A stretch of DNA of 64,000 bases from Siderastrea radians (Eukaryota; Cnidaria; Anthozoa; Scleractinia; Rhizangiidae): positions 1,289,394 to 1,353,393 of the forward strand of contig OZ024891.1 in assembly GCA_964017195.1 (NCBI GenBank), given 5' to 3'. Positions 11,140 to 20,649 of this stretch are shown here, piece after piece (position 1 is the first letter of the stretch; every line of letters begins with the position of its first letter). The notes under the pieces were generated by a model that was not told where the DNA came from, did no database searches, and was given only the letters and a program-made list of their open reading frames with translations. The position numbers and the translations under genes were made by a program.

Positions 11140-12215
11140 GGGATCCGAACCGGCGGTGCAGGCGCTAACCTTCTTATTTCGTGTGTTATGTTCAGATACC
11201 ACCATTGGACCTTGGTATCACGCAGCTCTATTGTTTTCAGGGCTAGGGTCCATTGTTTTGTTGTTTGTTCTATTGTTTTCTCAGCAAATCAGAGAAGACC
11301 TTGTTTGCGTACCGCCCATTATGTTCTTAACTTATACTATTGAAAATATACTTTGTTTAAGAGTCCTCTAGTTATCTACTCTATAACTGACTGCTTTCCT
11401 TGTTCCATTATGAACGCAATCTGTACAGAAACATCGCGTAACAGTCAAATTAAGGGGGATTGAGGGAATGACCAGGAGGAGGAGATTATTCCTAACGAAA
11501 TCTAAAAGTCATTGCGTCTCACGACATTTTCTCCTGAGAAATTTTAACCACCGAGGCTAAGAATGTGTTTGAATAACGGGAAGAACGTACGCCTGACGAG
11601 GCTCGAGGAGCGAAATATATACCGAAATACCGCAATTTTAACAGTGTTTATATCGTTTTAGAGCTTTTCAGTGCGTCGAATGTGTATCAAAAACGTGATG
11701 TCTTGTTGTTCTTCCCGACATTTTCTCCACTAGCCAAGATACTGTGGGCTCGCCAATGGACTCACAGTGACCGTGTGCCACGTCCTTCATGCGCCCCAAT
11801 TCAGTTATTGGGTTGAAAGAGATTTTTGAATTGGTGTATGAGGGTGGCATGCGAAATAAAACATGGAAGGAGATGAAGGGGAAAACTGCTGAAGGTGGAT
11901 CTACAAGGATCCAATTTGGCAATTTTATAACTGACAGTAATTACGCTTTAGTGTGTTTCAGTGTTTCAGTTCTATCATTGTGCTGTGCCGTGTGTCTTAT
12001 TTCCTTAATAATACTCACCGCTAAAATTAAACAACAGCAAAGCAGTAGGGAGCAAACTATTCCAGATACAATCGCTGCAATGTTCCAAGGTGACAGTTTA
12101 GGAGAATCTGTTGACAGTAACCAGCAAACAAAAATTCAACAAATAAATAAATAAGGTTTTTTCAATAAGTCATTTCAGACTAACCAATCGCCACCATGTT
12201 TCCCGAGCTGATAGG
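11140..12215. other. About 1 kb with no supported gene
   Basis: A 121-codon plus-strand frame (11789-12154) includes a hydrophobic stretch (CAVCLISLIILTAKI) and a Q-rich end. It starts in an unremarkable context and has no splice sites or recognised motif, so I do not call it a gene. Confidence 0.35.
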
Positions 12216-12260
12216 GAGCCTGGTTAGCTCAGTTGGTAATTGTTCAATATCGGTGCGCTT
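12216..12260 (+). repeat. tRNA-like head (A-box only)
   Basis: GGTTAGCTCAGTTGGT fits the RNA polymerase III A box, but no B box follows at the right distance. This looks like a truncated tRNA-derived SINE head. Confidence 0.3.
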
Positions 12261-12381
12261 AGGCGTACATGTGTAGCACAGACTTTACGTCAAACAACGT
12301 GACAGGAACATGAAGGCAAGATTATAAAATGGAGCCACACAAAGAAACAACGTTAATAACGAAAAGACGACAGTTCCTTAC

Positions 12382-12771
12382 CAGTTACGGGCGTTAAAGT
12401 TGTCGATGGTGTTGTACTCAGCGATAACAGAAGAAACTTTCTTACTGGTAACTCTCCTCCTAGTTCATAAAATGCCACGTTCTTTGTCTTGTTGCCTGCT
12501 CCAAGAGCTTGACTACTACTGGTATTCGATGCATTTGATGATGCATGGAAAGACAGTCGATATCGAACCCCCAATCCAGAACTTCCATTGAAGAAGCCAT
12601 CAATAACTATTTGTTGAAAACAAGGAAATCGTGACCTGAAGTAAGGCTCGAAAACACTTTCTATATCTGCAGCTTGAGCACGAAAATTTGCCGAGTCTGG
12701 TTCATTCAAGGAGGCCTTGAAACTCTCATCTTGAATCTCCATTGTGCCTGAAAATTCTACAGGTTGTTGCT
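12382..12771 (-). CDS. SEA-domain exon of a mucin-like membrane protein
   Basis: On the minus strand a polypyrimidine tract and CTTCAG acceptor lead into exactly 390 nt of open frame, closed by a strong donor (AACTG|GTAAGG). The exon is phase 1-1, the symmetric kind typical of shuffled extracellular modules. The peptide has the SEA pattern: FSGTMEIQDESF, a helix ending SVFEPYFRSR, then a strand with VIDGFFNGSSGLGVRYRLSF. SEA domains occur in mucin-like and other O-glycosylated membrane proteins, and many cleave themselves at a G-SVVV-type site; I see no such consensus, so cleavage is unsure. A Ser/Thr/Asn-rich stretch follows. The upstream neighbour on this strand is an EGF-like exon, and a tail exon lies downstream. 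Confidence 0.65.
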
Positions 12772-13359
12772 CTGAAGAAAAAACAAAAAGGATTAACAAG
12801 GAATTTGCGAGCTGGAAAAGAGTGAACTTTTGAAGTTTTAAAAGCAGGAGGGTTTCAGCCCCAGCAGTCAACTCCCCTTTCCCCGAGCGAGCAATAATTG
12901 GAAAAAAAAAAGACAAATCTCTTATGGCCAGCGAAATGTAAATTTTCTCGGTTGTAGAAAAAAGAGATGTGTATTGTGAAGCTGACAAGTAGTAAATACA
13001 AAAGACATTTTGAAGTAGAGGATACCGTCTGAAGTTGACATTTTTATTCACAAACTATTTCTCTGCTGAAATTTGAAACAAAATATGCCTTTCCGCTATT
13101 ATTAAGCTTATCCAAGAGTGAACAAAGGCGTCAACAACTGGTTTATGATCCTGGCTGTGATGTCGAGCTTTCATTGATCATTCGATCACTCAAAAGAAAA
13201 CAAGAACGAGATGTTTTAAGCTGTGTGGTTTACCTCAGGACATACTGGGGCATTATTCTCGTGTTCGTTAACCAAATTATCTCTTCTTTATAATATTACT
13301 TACTTACTGAAGACGTTAAATACGAACTAAACCGCACCATATTAATTGATATTCTTTAC

Positions 13360-13472
13360 CTATATCACAGTTTCTCCTTCATAGCCTGGCGAGCAAGTGC
13401 GCCGATATGCATCGCCATCCTCTTCACACGTTCCTTCATTCTGACACGGGTTGGGATTACACACTCCAGCTT
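13360..13472 (-). CDS. EGF-like exon carrying a 1 nt deletion
   Basis: On the minus strand TTTTTTTCTCAG is followed by an exon encoding an EGF-like module: GVCNPNPCQNEGTC, then TCSPGYEGE, ending at a donor (ATATAG|GTAAAG). The expected ending Cys-Asp-Ile is present only one frame over (TGT GAT ATA), and the exon is 113 nt rather than the 114 nt needed to stay symmetric (phase 1-1). So one base is missing near GAGAAACTG, and the present frame stops at TAG on the exon border. Either the gene is broken here or the assembly has an indel. EGF followed by SEA is a common order in mucin-like membrane proteins. Confidence 0.6.
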
Positions 13473-14017
13473 CTGAGAAAAAAAGGAGACATTTTTTTCT
13501 CAACAATTGTTTCTCGCCAAAAAGATGATTATTGATAGAACTGAACCCTTCTCACCTGAATTCCAGAATTGAAAGAACTAAGGGTTAGTCGTACATACTG
13601 AATGATGGCTTAACAAATAATAAAAACACCAGAATCCTCTAAGTGACCATCATCTTTCATAAATGGTAAAGCCCGAGTGCCTCTACCCGATCCCTCCAAG
13701 CCTTGAGTCACGTAATAGGATTGTAAATTAAATCTTTGAAGATTACACCCGTCATATTTTCTTTTCTCGGGCGCTGCCCAACATTAAAACATACTTAGGG
13801 GATACCTTTTAGAGTAAAGTTTGAAGTAAAGTATAGAAAACTCTTTTTATGCAATCTCTTACTTTAAATTCCAACAGGAAAGAAACGCAGCGTGGTCTTC
13901 CCCAAGTAGTCGCAAAAATTGGAGATCAGAGAAATAACCATTGTTATTTGTTATTTTTATATGTATTTTGATTATTTATATTGCTGATCACCGGTTTATA
14001 CCAACCGTTCCTCTGTG
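13473..14017. other. No gene seen
   Basis: AT-rich sequence between the EGF exon and the left end of the DIRS-like element. Further upstream exons of the EGF/SEA gene would lie beyond the element. Confidence 0.4.
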
Positions 14018-14020
14018 TTC

Positions 14021-14077
14021 CGCACTAACTTAAAAGCAGGAACAAAAAATACAGCAATTCACTGAGAATATTGGATT
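14021..14077 (-). repeat. B terminal repeat, copy 1
   Basis: It begins GCACTAACTTAAAAGCAGG and ends ATATTGGATTA, matching 18672-18728 almost base for base. It marks the 3' end of the longer DIRS-like copy. Confidence 0.7.
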
Positions 14078-14301
14078 ATGGCCAGAGCACAACGCCATAA
14101 AACCACTTTATTAAAGCATTACAAGAAACTTCATCAAAATGAGAAAATACAAACTAGAGTAAGCCGTGCCAGGGTGGCCAGAAAAAACCTACCCTAAAAA
14201 ACCGATAGGAAATCTGGTGGGGAGGGGCAGGCACGACTTAAGTCCCCCACCAAGACTGCTAATTAAATAATATATTGTAAACAAACGGTAAGCGAAAACT
14301 A

Positions 14302-15891
14302 AAGAGCAATAGATTTAGCAACTTTCAAGCGATTACTAACAGTGTGCTTAATACAACGGCTTTTACTAGAGGCACACTTCCAGCCAGCATGCATGTCCAG
14401 AAGATTACCAGAAACACTCCTGCAAGCAGGATTCGACGCGGCACCGGACTTGATACCATGTGTGCCATAATTAGCAATGTCATCTACAAATGGTAAGTAA
14501 GTAAGCAAGTAAGTAAGTAAGTAAAAACTTTATTTAAACACGGAAAATCATCAGTTAATTAAGCTTAATTAAGTAAATAACTAAAACTAATTACAACTGC
14601 TTTACATGATTGCCGTGTGGGAATCCGATATATCAGCTATCGTCTTAATAATTTGCTTAAAATTATTAACAGATACAGCATTTTTTAGGCATTTGGGCAA
14701 GTTATTCCATAACATAGCCCCGCTGTAAGAGAAGCTTCGTTTCAAATAATTGGTGTTTGGTTTGGGTAGCGTCAGCTTTCCCTCAGAGCCTCTCAAGTTA
14801 TAAACAGAGTGACGCTGAGAGAAAAGACTTTGAAGATAATCTGGGGCAAGTCCGTTCATAGTTTTCAAGGATTTCTGTTTCTTTCGTCGAAGAAATAGCC
14901 TCTCCCAGTCGAGGGTGGACAGAAGGTGGTTTGAGCTTGTATCAAAGGGTGATTTAGTAATAACTCTGGCTGCACGATTCTGTAATTTTTGGAGCTTATG
15001 GTCTAACATATTTCCTAAACTCCTCCCTAAGCGTAGTATACGAAACTCCTTTAGTTGCATGAAAATACTTCTTGGACTTAGATCTAACAATTTGTCTAAC
15101 GAGGGGGGCAGATGACTCGCTAGTTGAAGGAAGAAGCTTGAGTAACCTCTCGGTAATAGCTACTGGGCAAGTAGACTTGTGAGACCTGACTATTAAGGAC
15201 GTCCTTCCCTATACTGATCATTTTTGCGTTTAGGGATGAAAACTGACATGTATTCACTGCAAATAGAGACATCCTTAACTGACATATGACGAATCTCGTC
15301 CATACGAAAAAACCCAGCGAAGCCAACTAAGAGAATGAAAAGAAAACGAATAACAGCGAGTGAACTGCTGGAAATATAATGATCAGCGATCCTTAGGACC
15401 GTGTCAACAGATAAAGGCTCTTTGGGCTGAACGGCACGAGCAAGATGCCTTCCTGCACCCTCTAAGGATGACTTAACAAGGGGGTGACTAGAAGGGCATT
15501 GTATCCCAGCTAGATTATGACCCCATTGAATACTGTAAACGACAGACTCTATTGGAGATATCCCCGTATTGTTCCTAAATCAAATTTTAGTAAGCTCACT
15601 AACAAAAAGCGCAATATGCAGAGGCTTTGCCGGAATAACTTGAACGCCGATCTTTGAAGCTGCCCAGCCACGCCACTTCAGCCAACCAGATCTGTATTTC
15701 TGTACGGTGGCAGGAGCCCTGGACTCTAACTGCAACTTGACAAGGTCAGGAACAATCTTGCGCAAAGATGGATCGGCCAAGGAATTCGCTTCACGCCAAA
15801 TTCCGAATTGTAGAACATCATGAAATAAAAGTAAGCAATAAAAAGGTACAACAGTGTGATGTACAAAATACACAAAGATAGTGAGATGCAT
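14302..15891 (-). pseudogene. Tyrosine recombinase of the DIRS-like element (broken)
   Basis: The N-terminal core-binding part (SRAPATVQKYRSGWLKWRGW) lies at about 15600-15790. The catalytic domain continues in other frames with box I GFFRMDEIRHMS near 15290, then is cut by a LINE fragment at 14495-14997, and resumes at 14494-14302 with THGIKSGAASNPACR and DMHAGWK. The family's H-x-x-R reads H-x-x-K here, and the place of the nucleophile tyrosine reads RCIKHT, with Cys for Tyr. Frame changes plus lost catalytic residues mean no activity. In this class the enzyme integrates the circular DNA copy. Confidence 0.7.
14495..14997 (-). mobile_element. 5'-truncated LINE (CR1/L2-like), 503 bp
   Basis: On the minus strand it encodes the RT C-terminal tail typical of CR1/L2/Rex-type LINEs: LQKLQNRAARVI, MNGLAPDYL, SYSGAMLWNNLP, then a stop, a short UTR with CCGTGTTTAAATAAAG, and a (TTAC)n tail at 14495-14530. 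The 5 bp ATGGT occurs at both borders (14490-14494, 14998-15002) and is the likely target duplication. It interrupts the recombinase frame of the DIRS-like element. It is far too short to move by itself. Confidence 0.7.
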
Positions 15892-16160
15892 AACGTGCCA
15901 AAAAGTAGCATGGCACGACTTGTATTAAAAAGCATCAAACCCGAGGCCAAGACTGGCGCTCAGCTGATGTTGCCAAATCAGGCAAAGAACAATCAATCAA
16001 TCGAAGACCGAAAAATAGGCACCAAAATGACGCTGCCAAATCAGGCAAAACACAAATAAATAGTAAACATGGCATAAACAATCGTAGACCAATCTACGCG
16101 CTAAAATGACGCTGCCAAATAAGGCAAAAACACAAATCAAAGCGTCAAAAATTACATGAC
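15892..16160. repeat. Spacer with three copies of a 23 bp motif
   Basis: ATGACGCTGCCAAATCAGGC and close variants occur near 15969, 16026 and 16106. They lie between the RNase H end and the recombinase start of the DIRS-like element and are not coding on either strand. Confidence 0.5.
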
Positions 16161-16165
16161 AAAGC

Positions 16166-18110
16166 TCACCTAAAATCTACCCGCAAAGCTAACATTTTGA
16201 ATTTCCGGCAACCGCTGAAGGCCGAGGAACGCGCCTTGTAAATTTGCCTTTGGCCAGGACCTTCCAACAAGAGGTCTTCTATACATGGAAGCTCAAGCAC
16301 TTCCTTTACAAAGGACTTGAACTGGGAGGGGTGGTCTCGCAAAAAAGGCCAGAAATAGGCTGAGGGCCATTGTGGAACAATCAAAGTGCCGTAACCAGAG
16401 CAGGACGAGAGAGCTCTAATAGAGGACACGACGGCCCTCACAGAAGGGCAGATCCAGTTGTTCTCGTCTCGCCAATCCTGAGCCAGGGCGTCAACGCCGC
16501 TGCAGCCGGGGGAGGCAAATTTAGAGTTGAACAAAAACAACAACAACAAAACCTTTATTTAAACACGATGTGGTAAAAAAAGCTACATAGCTTGTGGGGT
16601 CGTGTGTAAATGAAACATTAATACTAGTAGATAAAAACATTAAACTACATTGAGCTAAAAAAGCTTGGTTTTGTCATCGATACTATTTCAATGTCATTCC
16701 TTGGAAGCTGGAGGTTGTAATAGAAAGCGAAGCGATCAATTGTGTGTGAGCCCCATTTGGCGTCAATAACTCGGAACACAGAAGGATTGATGGACCAGTC
16801 GTCCTTGTCAACAAATCTGCTGAGAAGATCTCCTTTTTCATTAAGCAACCTTGGGATCCATTGCGCTTCTAGAACGATGCTGTTGGAAAGACAAAGATTA
16901 AAACTATCCAAAGCTACGGCCTGAAGATGAATTTTGGAGCTTCCAATAGCAACTATTTCGGTGGCGCCCTGATTATCAGTAAAAATCTTAACTCTCTTGT
17001 GTCTCAATTGAGCAACGTAAGAAAGCAACACATAATAAATGGCTTTCAGTTCGCGGAACGTCGAACTTTGGCCAATATCCTCGGCCTCCCACATGCCCCT
17101 TACAACGGTGCCGTCTAGAGAAGCTGAAAGTCCCCCAAAAGCTACGTCACTTGCGCCGGAAAACACAACGGTGTGTGTTGCTAATGGTGGCCTTATGGAA
17201 TAACCATTGACGCAATCGATATTGCAGTACCAAAATTTGAGCTCTTGAAGAAGACTGGGAGAAAAATGAATTGTGCTGTCCCATGAAGACCTGGTTTCAG
17301 TGGCGAAGTACATCTGCTTGGTCAGAAGACGCGAAATTGGACCGACTGCTAACGCAACTGAAATGATAGAGCCCGCTATCCTCGCCAACTCGCGGAATGT
17401 AGAACACCCGGCCTGAATCGCAGACTCTAACAAGCCCTCAAGTTTGGAAACTTTCTTCTCGGGAATTTGGAATGACATTGAAATAGTATCGATGACAAAA
17501 CCAAGCCATTCGCCAATTTGCATTGGGGTCCAATGCGACTTCTCCTCATTACAAAGAAGGCCAGAAGAAGAGAGCTCTTTGCGTTGAATTATCGCTGCTG
17601 TGGCGGAACATTTGTCTTGTCGGCTTCCGAAACCATCGTCTATATAAATGAAACTGTTGTGCCCCATAGAACGCCAACTCTTAACTAACGGGCGCATTAA
17701 CTTAGCGAAACAAAAGCAAGCACTACTTAAGCCAAAAGGAAGAACTGTGAAAGAAGAATATCTGACAACGCCAGAAAAAGGCCAAGCAAAACCGAGATAC
17801 TTTTGGTGATCAAGACAAATATCAACATGATGGCAGCCTGACTTCAGATCCCCTGTGAAAAACCAGTGCCCTTAATCTAGAACTTGAGAAGGCGAGCGGA
17901 GGTCTTCGTATTTGAATTTAGGTTTAAATAAATAATTGTTGACATGCCTAAGGTCGATAACCAAGCGCAACTTCTTTCCTTCGGCGACTGTTAATGGATT
18001 TACGCAGAAAGGAGGAACTTCGTGCTCAACAATACAACCATTACTTAGAAGCTCGCTAATTGCTTCAGCCACAAATTCCAGCTGCTAAAGTGCAGATCTG
18101 TTGTTTTTTA
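16166..18110 (-). pseudogene. DIRS-like reverse transcriptase/RNase H (broken)
   Basis: Segments in order on the minus strand: finger region VAEAISELLSNGCIVEH and LRLVIDLRHVNNYL (18072-17875), an in-frame TAA at 17872-17874, the segment FTGDLKSGCHHVDI, LPFGLSSACF, catalytic IYIDDG (about 17630), then RNase H with FSGASDVAFGG and FTDNQGA (about 17160-16970) and HTIDRFAFYYN. RNase H resumes at 16530 with SPGCSGVDALAQDW after a 170 bp insertion. In DIRS elements RT and RNase H form one polyprotein before the recombinase. The stop, a TAG upstream of 18072 and the insertion make this a pseudogene. Confidence 0.75.
16532..16700 (-). mobile_element. LINE 3'-tail insertion ending in an inverted 38 bp copy
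   Basis: The insert starts with (CAA)n, that is (TTG)n on the minus strand, then CCTTTATTTAAACACGA, the same tail motif as in the 14.5 kb LINE. Its far end (16663-16700) is an exact reverse complement of 17469-17506 in the RT gene about 770 bp away. It splits the RNase H sequence between LQLP and FNSKFASPG. Confidence 0.6.
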
Positions 18111-18368
18111 AAAAACACTGTGTGGGGTACTCTGCAAATGGTAACCTGTAACCACGCCTTATCATGTCACGCCAGAATCTGGAGCGTCTAAAGTTTCAAC
18201 CCCGAAGTTCAGTGAGGACTTCAAGCGACCTTTAACGCCATTGCTACCACCCTTAACACTAAATTCATCGCCACAACAAGACAATAAATGCATTAAATTA
18301 CACTCAATTTGAGATTCAGCAACATTCGTGGTCAATGAACCGCCATCTAGTCAATTACGGCGAGCGTT

Positions 18369-18460
18369 GCTTTTTGAAACATCCGCGGCTTTCGTGCATG
18401 AGGAACTTAAATGGCCGTACTCCCCGCACTGAAAACAAAAAAGGCAACAAAGAACAAACA
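18369..18460 (-). pseudogene. CCHC zinc-knuckle segment of the DIRS-like Gag
   Basis: CFQCGEYGHLSSSC fits C-x2-C-x4-H-x4-C, a nucleic-acid-binding zinc knuckle of Gag proteins. The sequence just before it, TTTTTTGTTTTCAG, looks like a splice acceptor, so this copy may join to an upstream exon. Here the N-terminal Gag part is missing and the A repeat comes instead. Confidence 0.55.
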
Positions 18461-18483
18461 TTAAAATAATATCCGCAACATAA

Positions 18484-18670
18484 AAATAAAAAGCAGTGGT
18501 GTAGCGTGTGGCGTTCGCAGACCCGAATGAAGAACACAAACTGACAAAAGCCTATATATATACAACGCAATTAACGCCTATTACGTAACTTGAAGCACCT
18601 CATATACCAAATACAGAACGTGCAGAAAACAAATATCTGCTAAACTACGTACCGCAGATATTTTGATATT
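18484..18670 (-). repeat. A terminal repeat, inner copy
   Basis: It matches 19443-19642 over GTGTGGCGTTCGCAGACCCG and AACGCAATTAACGCCTATTA, lacking a 20 bp stretch present in the outer copy. It ends with a small hairpin formed by AATATCTGC and GCAGATATT. Confidence 0.65.
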
Positions 18671-18671
18671 C

Positions 18672-18728
18672 TGCACTAACTTAAAAGCAGGAACAAAAAA
18701 TACAGCAATTCACTGAGAATATTGGATT
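18672..18728 (-). repeat. B terminal repeat, copy 2
   Basis: It is nearly identical to 14021-14077. Here it supplies the last residues and stop of the truncated gag frame. Confidence 0.7.
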
Positions 18729-19439
18729 AGATAGTGTCGTGAAAAGGTGCTGGCTACTTATCTTAAAACAAGGGCCCAACCGACGAGCTGGCCTGGCTTC
18801 AGGGTGAGAAGCCAAATCGTTTGACGAATATCTTGCCGAAGAAGCAGAGCGGAACACAGTAGTGGAACTATTTCCTTTCTCGCCAGGACGTGAACGTCGA
18901 CGCTTCTCCTTATTCACTTTCCTCTCAGCCCTTCTCTCCGCCCGGTAAATTCTTTTCTCGTCGTCGGAGTCAGAGGCGAGCTCGTCCAACAGGTATTCGT
19001 TGACAGTCGCCCATCCAAATTCGCTCTTATCGGCTAGCTTAATTGCTTTAATACGCTTTGAGACCACTTCGGTACCTGACTCAAGGGCCGATTTAACCTT
19101 CTCGTACGTTTTGTGCTTGAGGGCGTCAGACGCTTCGTCCAGTCTATCCAGAACTTGGAGAGAATGGACTAACTGCTGCTGATTTCCTTTCCTCTTGCAA
19201 GCTGTGCAAGTATATTGTTCGCGACGAGCTTTCTTGACTGCTTGTTCAACGGACGAGCTGTTTTCCTCGGAAAAACGCTTTGCGAAATCGCTGAGACGAG
19301 ATTCAATAACCTGTGTGAGGTTATCAGTTAAACAACTTATCGATTCGGAAACGGTAGACTGAATAGCAGCACCAATAGAGGGATCCAACACTCCAACGTT
19401 TGAGCCACCACGTGCTCTGGTTTCCTCAGAGTCAGACAT
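18681..19439 (-). pseudogene. Gag-like ORF of the DIRS-like deletion derivative
   Basis: A 252-residue frame opens MSDSEETRARGG. It includes a helical part (SIGAAIQSTVSESISCL), a Cys pair (YTCTACKRKG), an acidic DELASDSDDE and a basic run (RAERRAERKVNKEKRRRSR), and reaches RRLGPCF. At that point the full-length protein would enter the zinc knuckle, but the frame runs instead into the B repeat. The gag frame is uninterrupted, so it may still be translated, but as a truncated protein. The role of such Gags is RNA packaging in virus-like particles. Confidence 0.55.
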
Positions 19440-19442
19440 GTT

Positions 19443-19642
19443 AAAAAGCAGTGGTGTAACGTGTGGCGTTCGCAGACCCGAATGAAGAACACAAACTAAC
19501 AAAAGCCCATATATACAACGCAATTAACGCCTATTACCTAACTTGAAACACCTCATTGTGAAAAACACAATGAGAATACCAAATACAGAAAGTACGGAAA
19601 ACAAATATCTGCTAAACTACGTACCGCAGATATTTTGGTATT
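19443..19642 (-). repeat. A terminal repeat, outer copy (5' end of the short DIRS copy)
   Basis: It is the direct repeat of 18484-18670 with an added palindromic TTGTGAAAAACACAA near 19556. It marks the right border of the tandem DIRS-like pair. Confidence 0.65.
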
Positions 19643-19676
19643 CAGCTGATCGGTTTTTTATCAGGATAAATAAAGA

Positions 19677-19678
<2 letters not shown>

Positions 19679-19755
<77 letters not shown>
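19679..19755. repeat. (ATT)n microsatellite, about 25 units
   Basis: Uninterrupted ATT repeats. Isoleucine runs in the overlapping frames on either strand are artefacts of this tract. Confidence 0.95.
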
Positions 19756-19882
19756 GAACATGGATATATGAAATAAACATATATTTCAACTGTGGATAAA
19801 GATAGAATTATATGAAGATCATCGCAGTTAAGGTGTTTCAACCTAAGCAGTTGAAAAAGAAGAAACTTGAAAAAAATATTCA

Positions 19883-19955
19883 GGGTTGAACGCGAATCGA
19901 ACCTATGACCTCTGCGATACCGGTGCAGCGCTCTAACCAAATGAGCTATCAAGCC
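19883..19955 (-). tRNA. tRNA-Thr(GGU)-like sequence, probably SINE head (copy 1)
   Basis: On the minus strand it reads GGCTTGATAGCTCATTTGG and ends in a T-arm GGTTCGATTCG. The predicted anticodon loop CCGGUAU gives GGU (Thr). There is a mismatch in the acceptor stem and another in the anticodon stem, so it is probably not a working tRNA. Confidence 0.4.
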
Positions 19956-20133
19956 GACTGCGAGCTGGTCAATTGAGAGTTCGTATTTATCCCGTAGATG
20001 GAGAAATGAACATGAGTATATGAAATAATCATATATTTGAACCGCGGATGAAGATAGACTGATTATATGAAGATCATCCCAGTGAAGGTGTTTCCACTTA
20101 AGCAGTTGAAAAGAAGAAACCTGAAAAAATTCA

Positions 20134-20206
20134 GGCTTGAACGGGAATCGATCCCATGACCTCTGCGATACCAGCGCAGCCCTCTAACCAACTGAGCTTT
20201 CAAGCC
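20134..20206 (-). tRNA. tRNA-Thr(GGU)-like sequence, probably SINE head (copy 2)
   Basis: The acceptor stem GGCUUGA/UCAAGCC pairs fully, the D-arm contains AGCTCAGTTGG, and the anticodon stem CUGCG/CGCAG encloses CUGGUAU (anticodon GGU). The B box reads GGATCGATTCC, with A for the usual T. It folds better than copy 1, but its place in a SINE duplication argues against a true gene. Confidence 0.4.
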
Positions 20207-20254
20207 AACTGGGAGCTGGTCAATTGAGAGAGTTCGTATTTATCCCGTAGATGT

Positions 20255-20542
20255 TAAAGGGCTCTGTGTCATAGGGATTTTGCTTGCATTTCATCAAACT
20301 TTGTTACAGTCACGATAAAATGCCTTCGCCCAAACACAAGAACCAGATATCATGTGAATTTTCGCAAGGAATGCAAACCATAATACGTTTTTCAATGATT
20401 TTTGCGAGGTAAAAGGCCAGAACTTGAAAGCGCTCGCCGAACGTTTTCAAGTTGTAAGCCATTTCTATCCTTCACATCCGTGGCCAAAGACACTTACTAC
20501 TAGTTTCACTGAATTAGTATGGAGTCTGAAGAAGTAATAGAC
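20255..20542. other. No gene seen; target region of the Penelope insertion
   Basis: Non-coding sequence up to the left target duplication. Confidence 0.4.
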
Positions 20543-20554
20543 CATTATTTTTAG
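20543..20554. repeat. Target-site duplication, left copy (12 bp)
   Basis: CATTATTTTTAG here matches 32909-32920 exactly. The two copies bracket the whole inverted Penelope pair. Confidence 0.75.
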
Positions 20555-20613
20555 AAATTAAAATTTTTTCACTGTTTTCCGGGATCTTTTCCGAGGTTAA
20601 GAATATTTAAAAT

Positions 20614-20649
20614 CGACGTTTCGATCAGTTTCACTGATCTTCTTCAGGC
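20614..20649 (-). ncRNA. Hammerhead-like motif in the Penelope UTR (minus copy)
   Basis: On the minus strand CTGAAGA is followed by a GATCAG/CTGATC stem and GAAACGTC. This matches the hammerhead core CUGANGA - stem II - GAAA, with GUC as a possible cleavage triplet. One extra A precedes the stem, and I could not find a convincing stem I. Hammerhead ribozymes have been reported in Penelope-like elements. Confidence 0.4.

Larger units (their letters stand above)
14018..19642 (-). mobile_element. DIRS/Ngaro-like retroelement in tandem with a deletion derivative
   Basis: Read on the minus strand the order is A repeat (19642-19443), gag (19439-18681), B repeat (18728-18672), A repeat (18670-18484), zinc knuckle, RT and RNase H (about 18460-16166), tyrosine recombinase (15891-14302), B repeat (about 14077-14021). 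The A copies are about 190 bp and similar; the B copies are about 57 bp and nearly identical. So one longer copy (14018-18670) abuts a short copy (18672-19642) that kept gag and both ends but lost the polymerase. DIRS/Ngaro elements integrate with a tyrosine recombinase and have split or inverted terminal repeats instead of LTRs. The coding regions carry stops, so the element is dead. Confidence 0.75.
19756..20254 (-). repeat. tRNA-derived SINE, two direct copies with a 252 bp period
   Basis: Unit 1 starts at 19756 and unit 2 at 20008. Both carry GAACATG..TATATGAAATAA, TTATATGAAGATCATC, AAGGTGTTTC, the tRNA-like part, then GGTCAATTGAGAG and TTCGTATTTATCCCGTAG. The order and spacing are the same, so the array arose by tandem duplication of a SINE with its body. 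Confidence 0.7.

Noticed and set aside
11789..12154. 121-codon plus-strand ORF with a hydrophobic stretch
   Set aside because: No splice or promoter context, no motif, and a low-complexity Q-rich end; likely chance.
19543..19952. ORFs with long isoleucine runs on both strands
   Set aside because: They are translations of the (ATT)n microsatellite.
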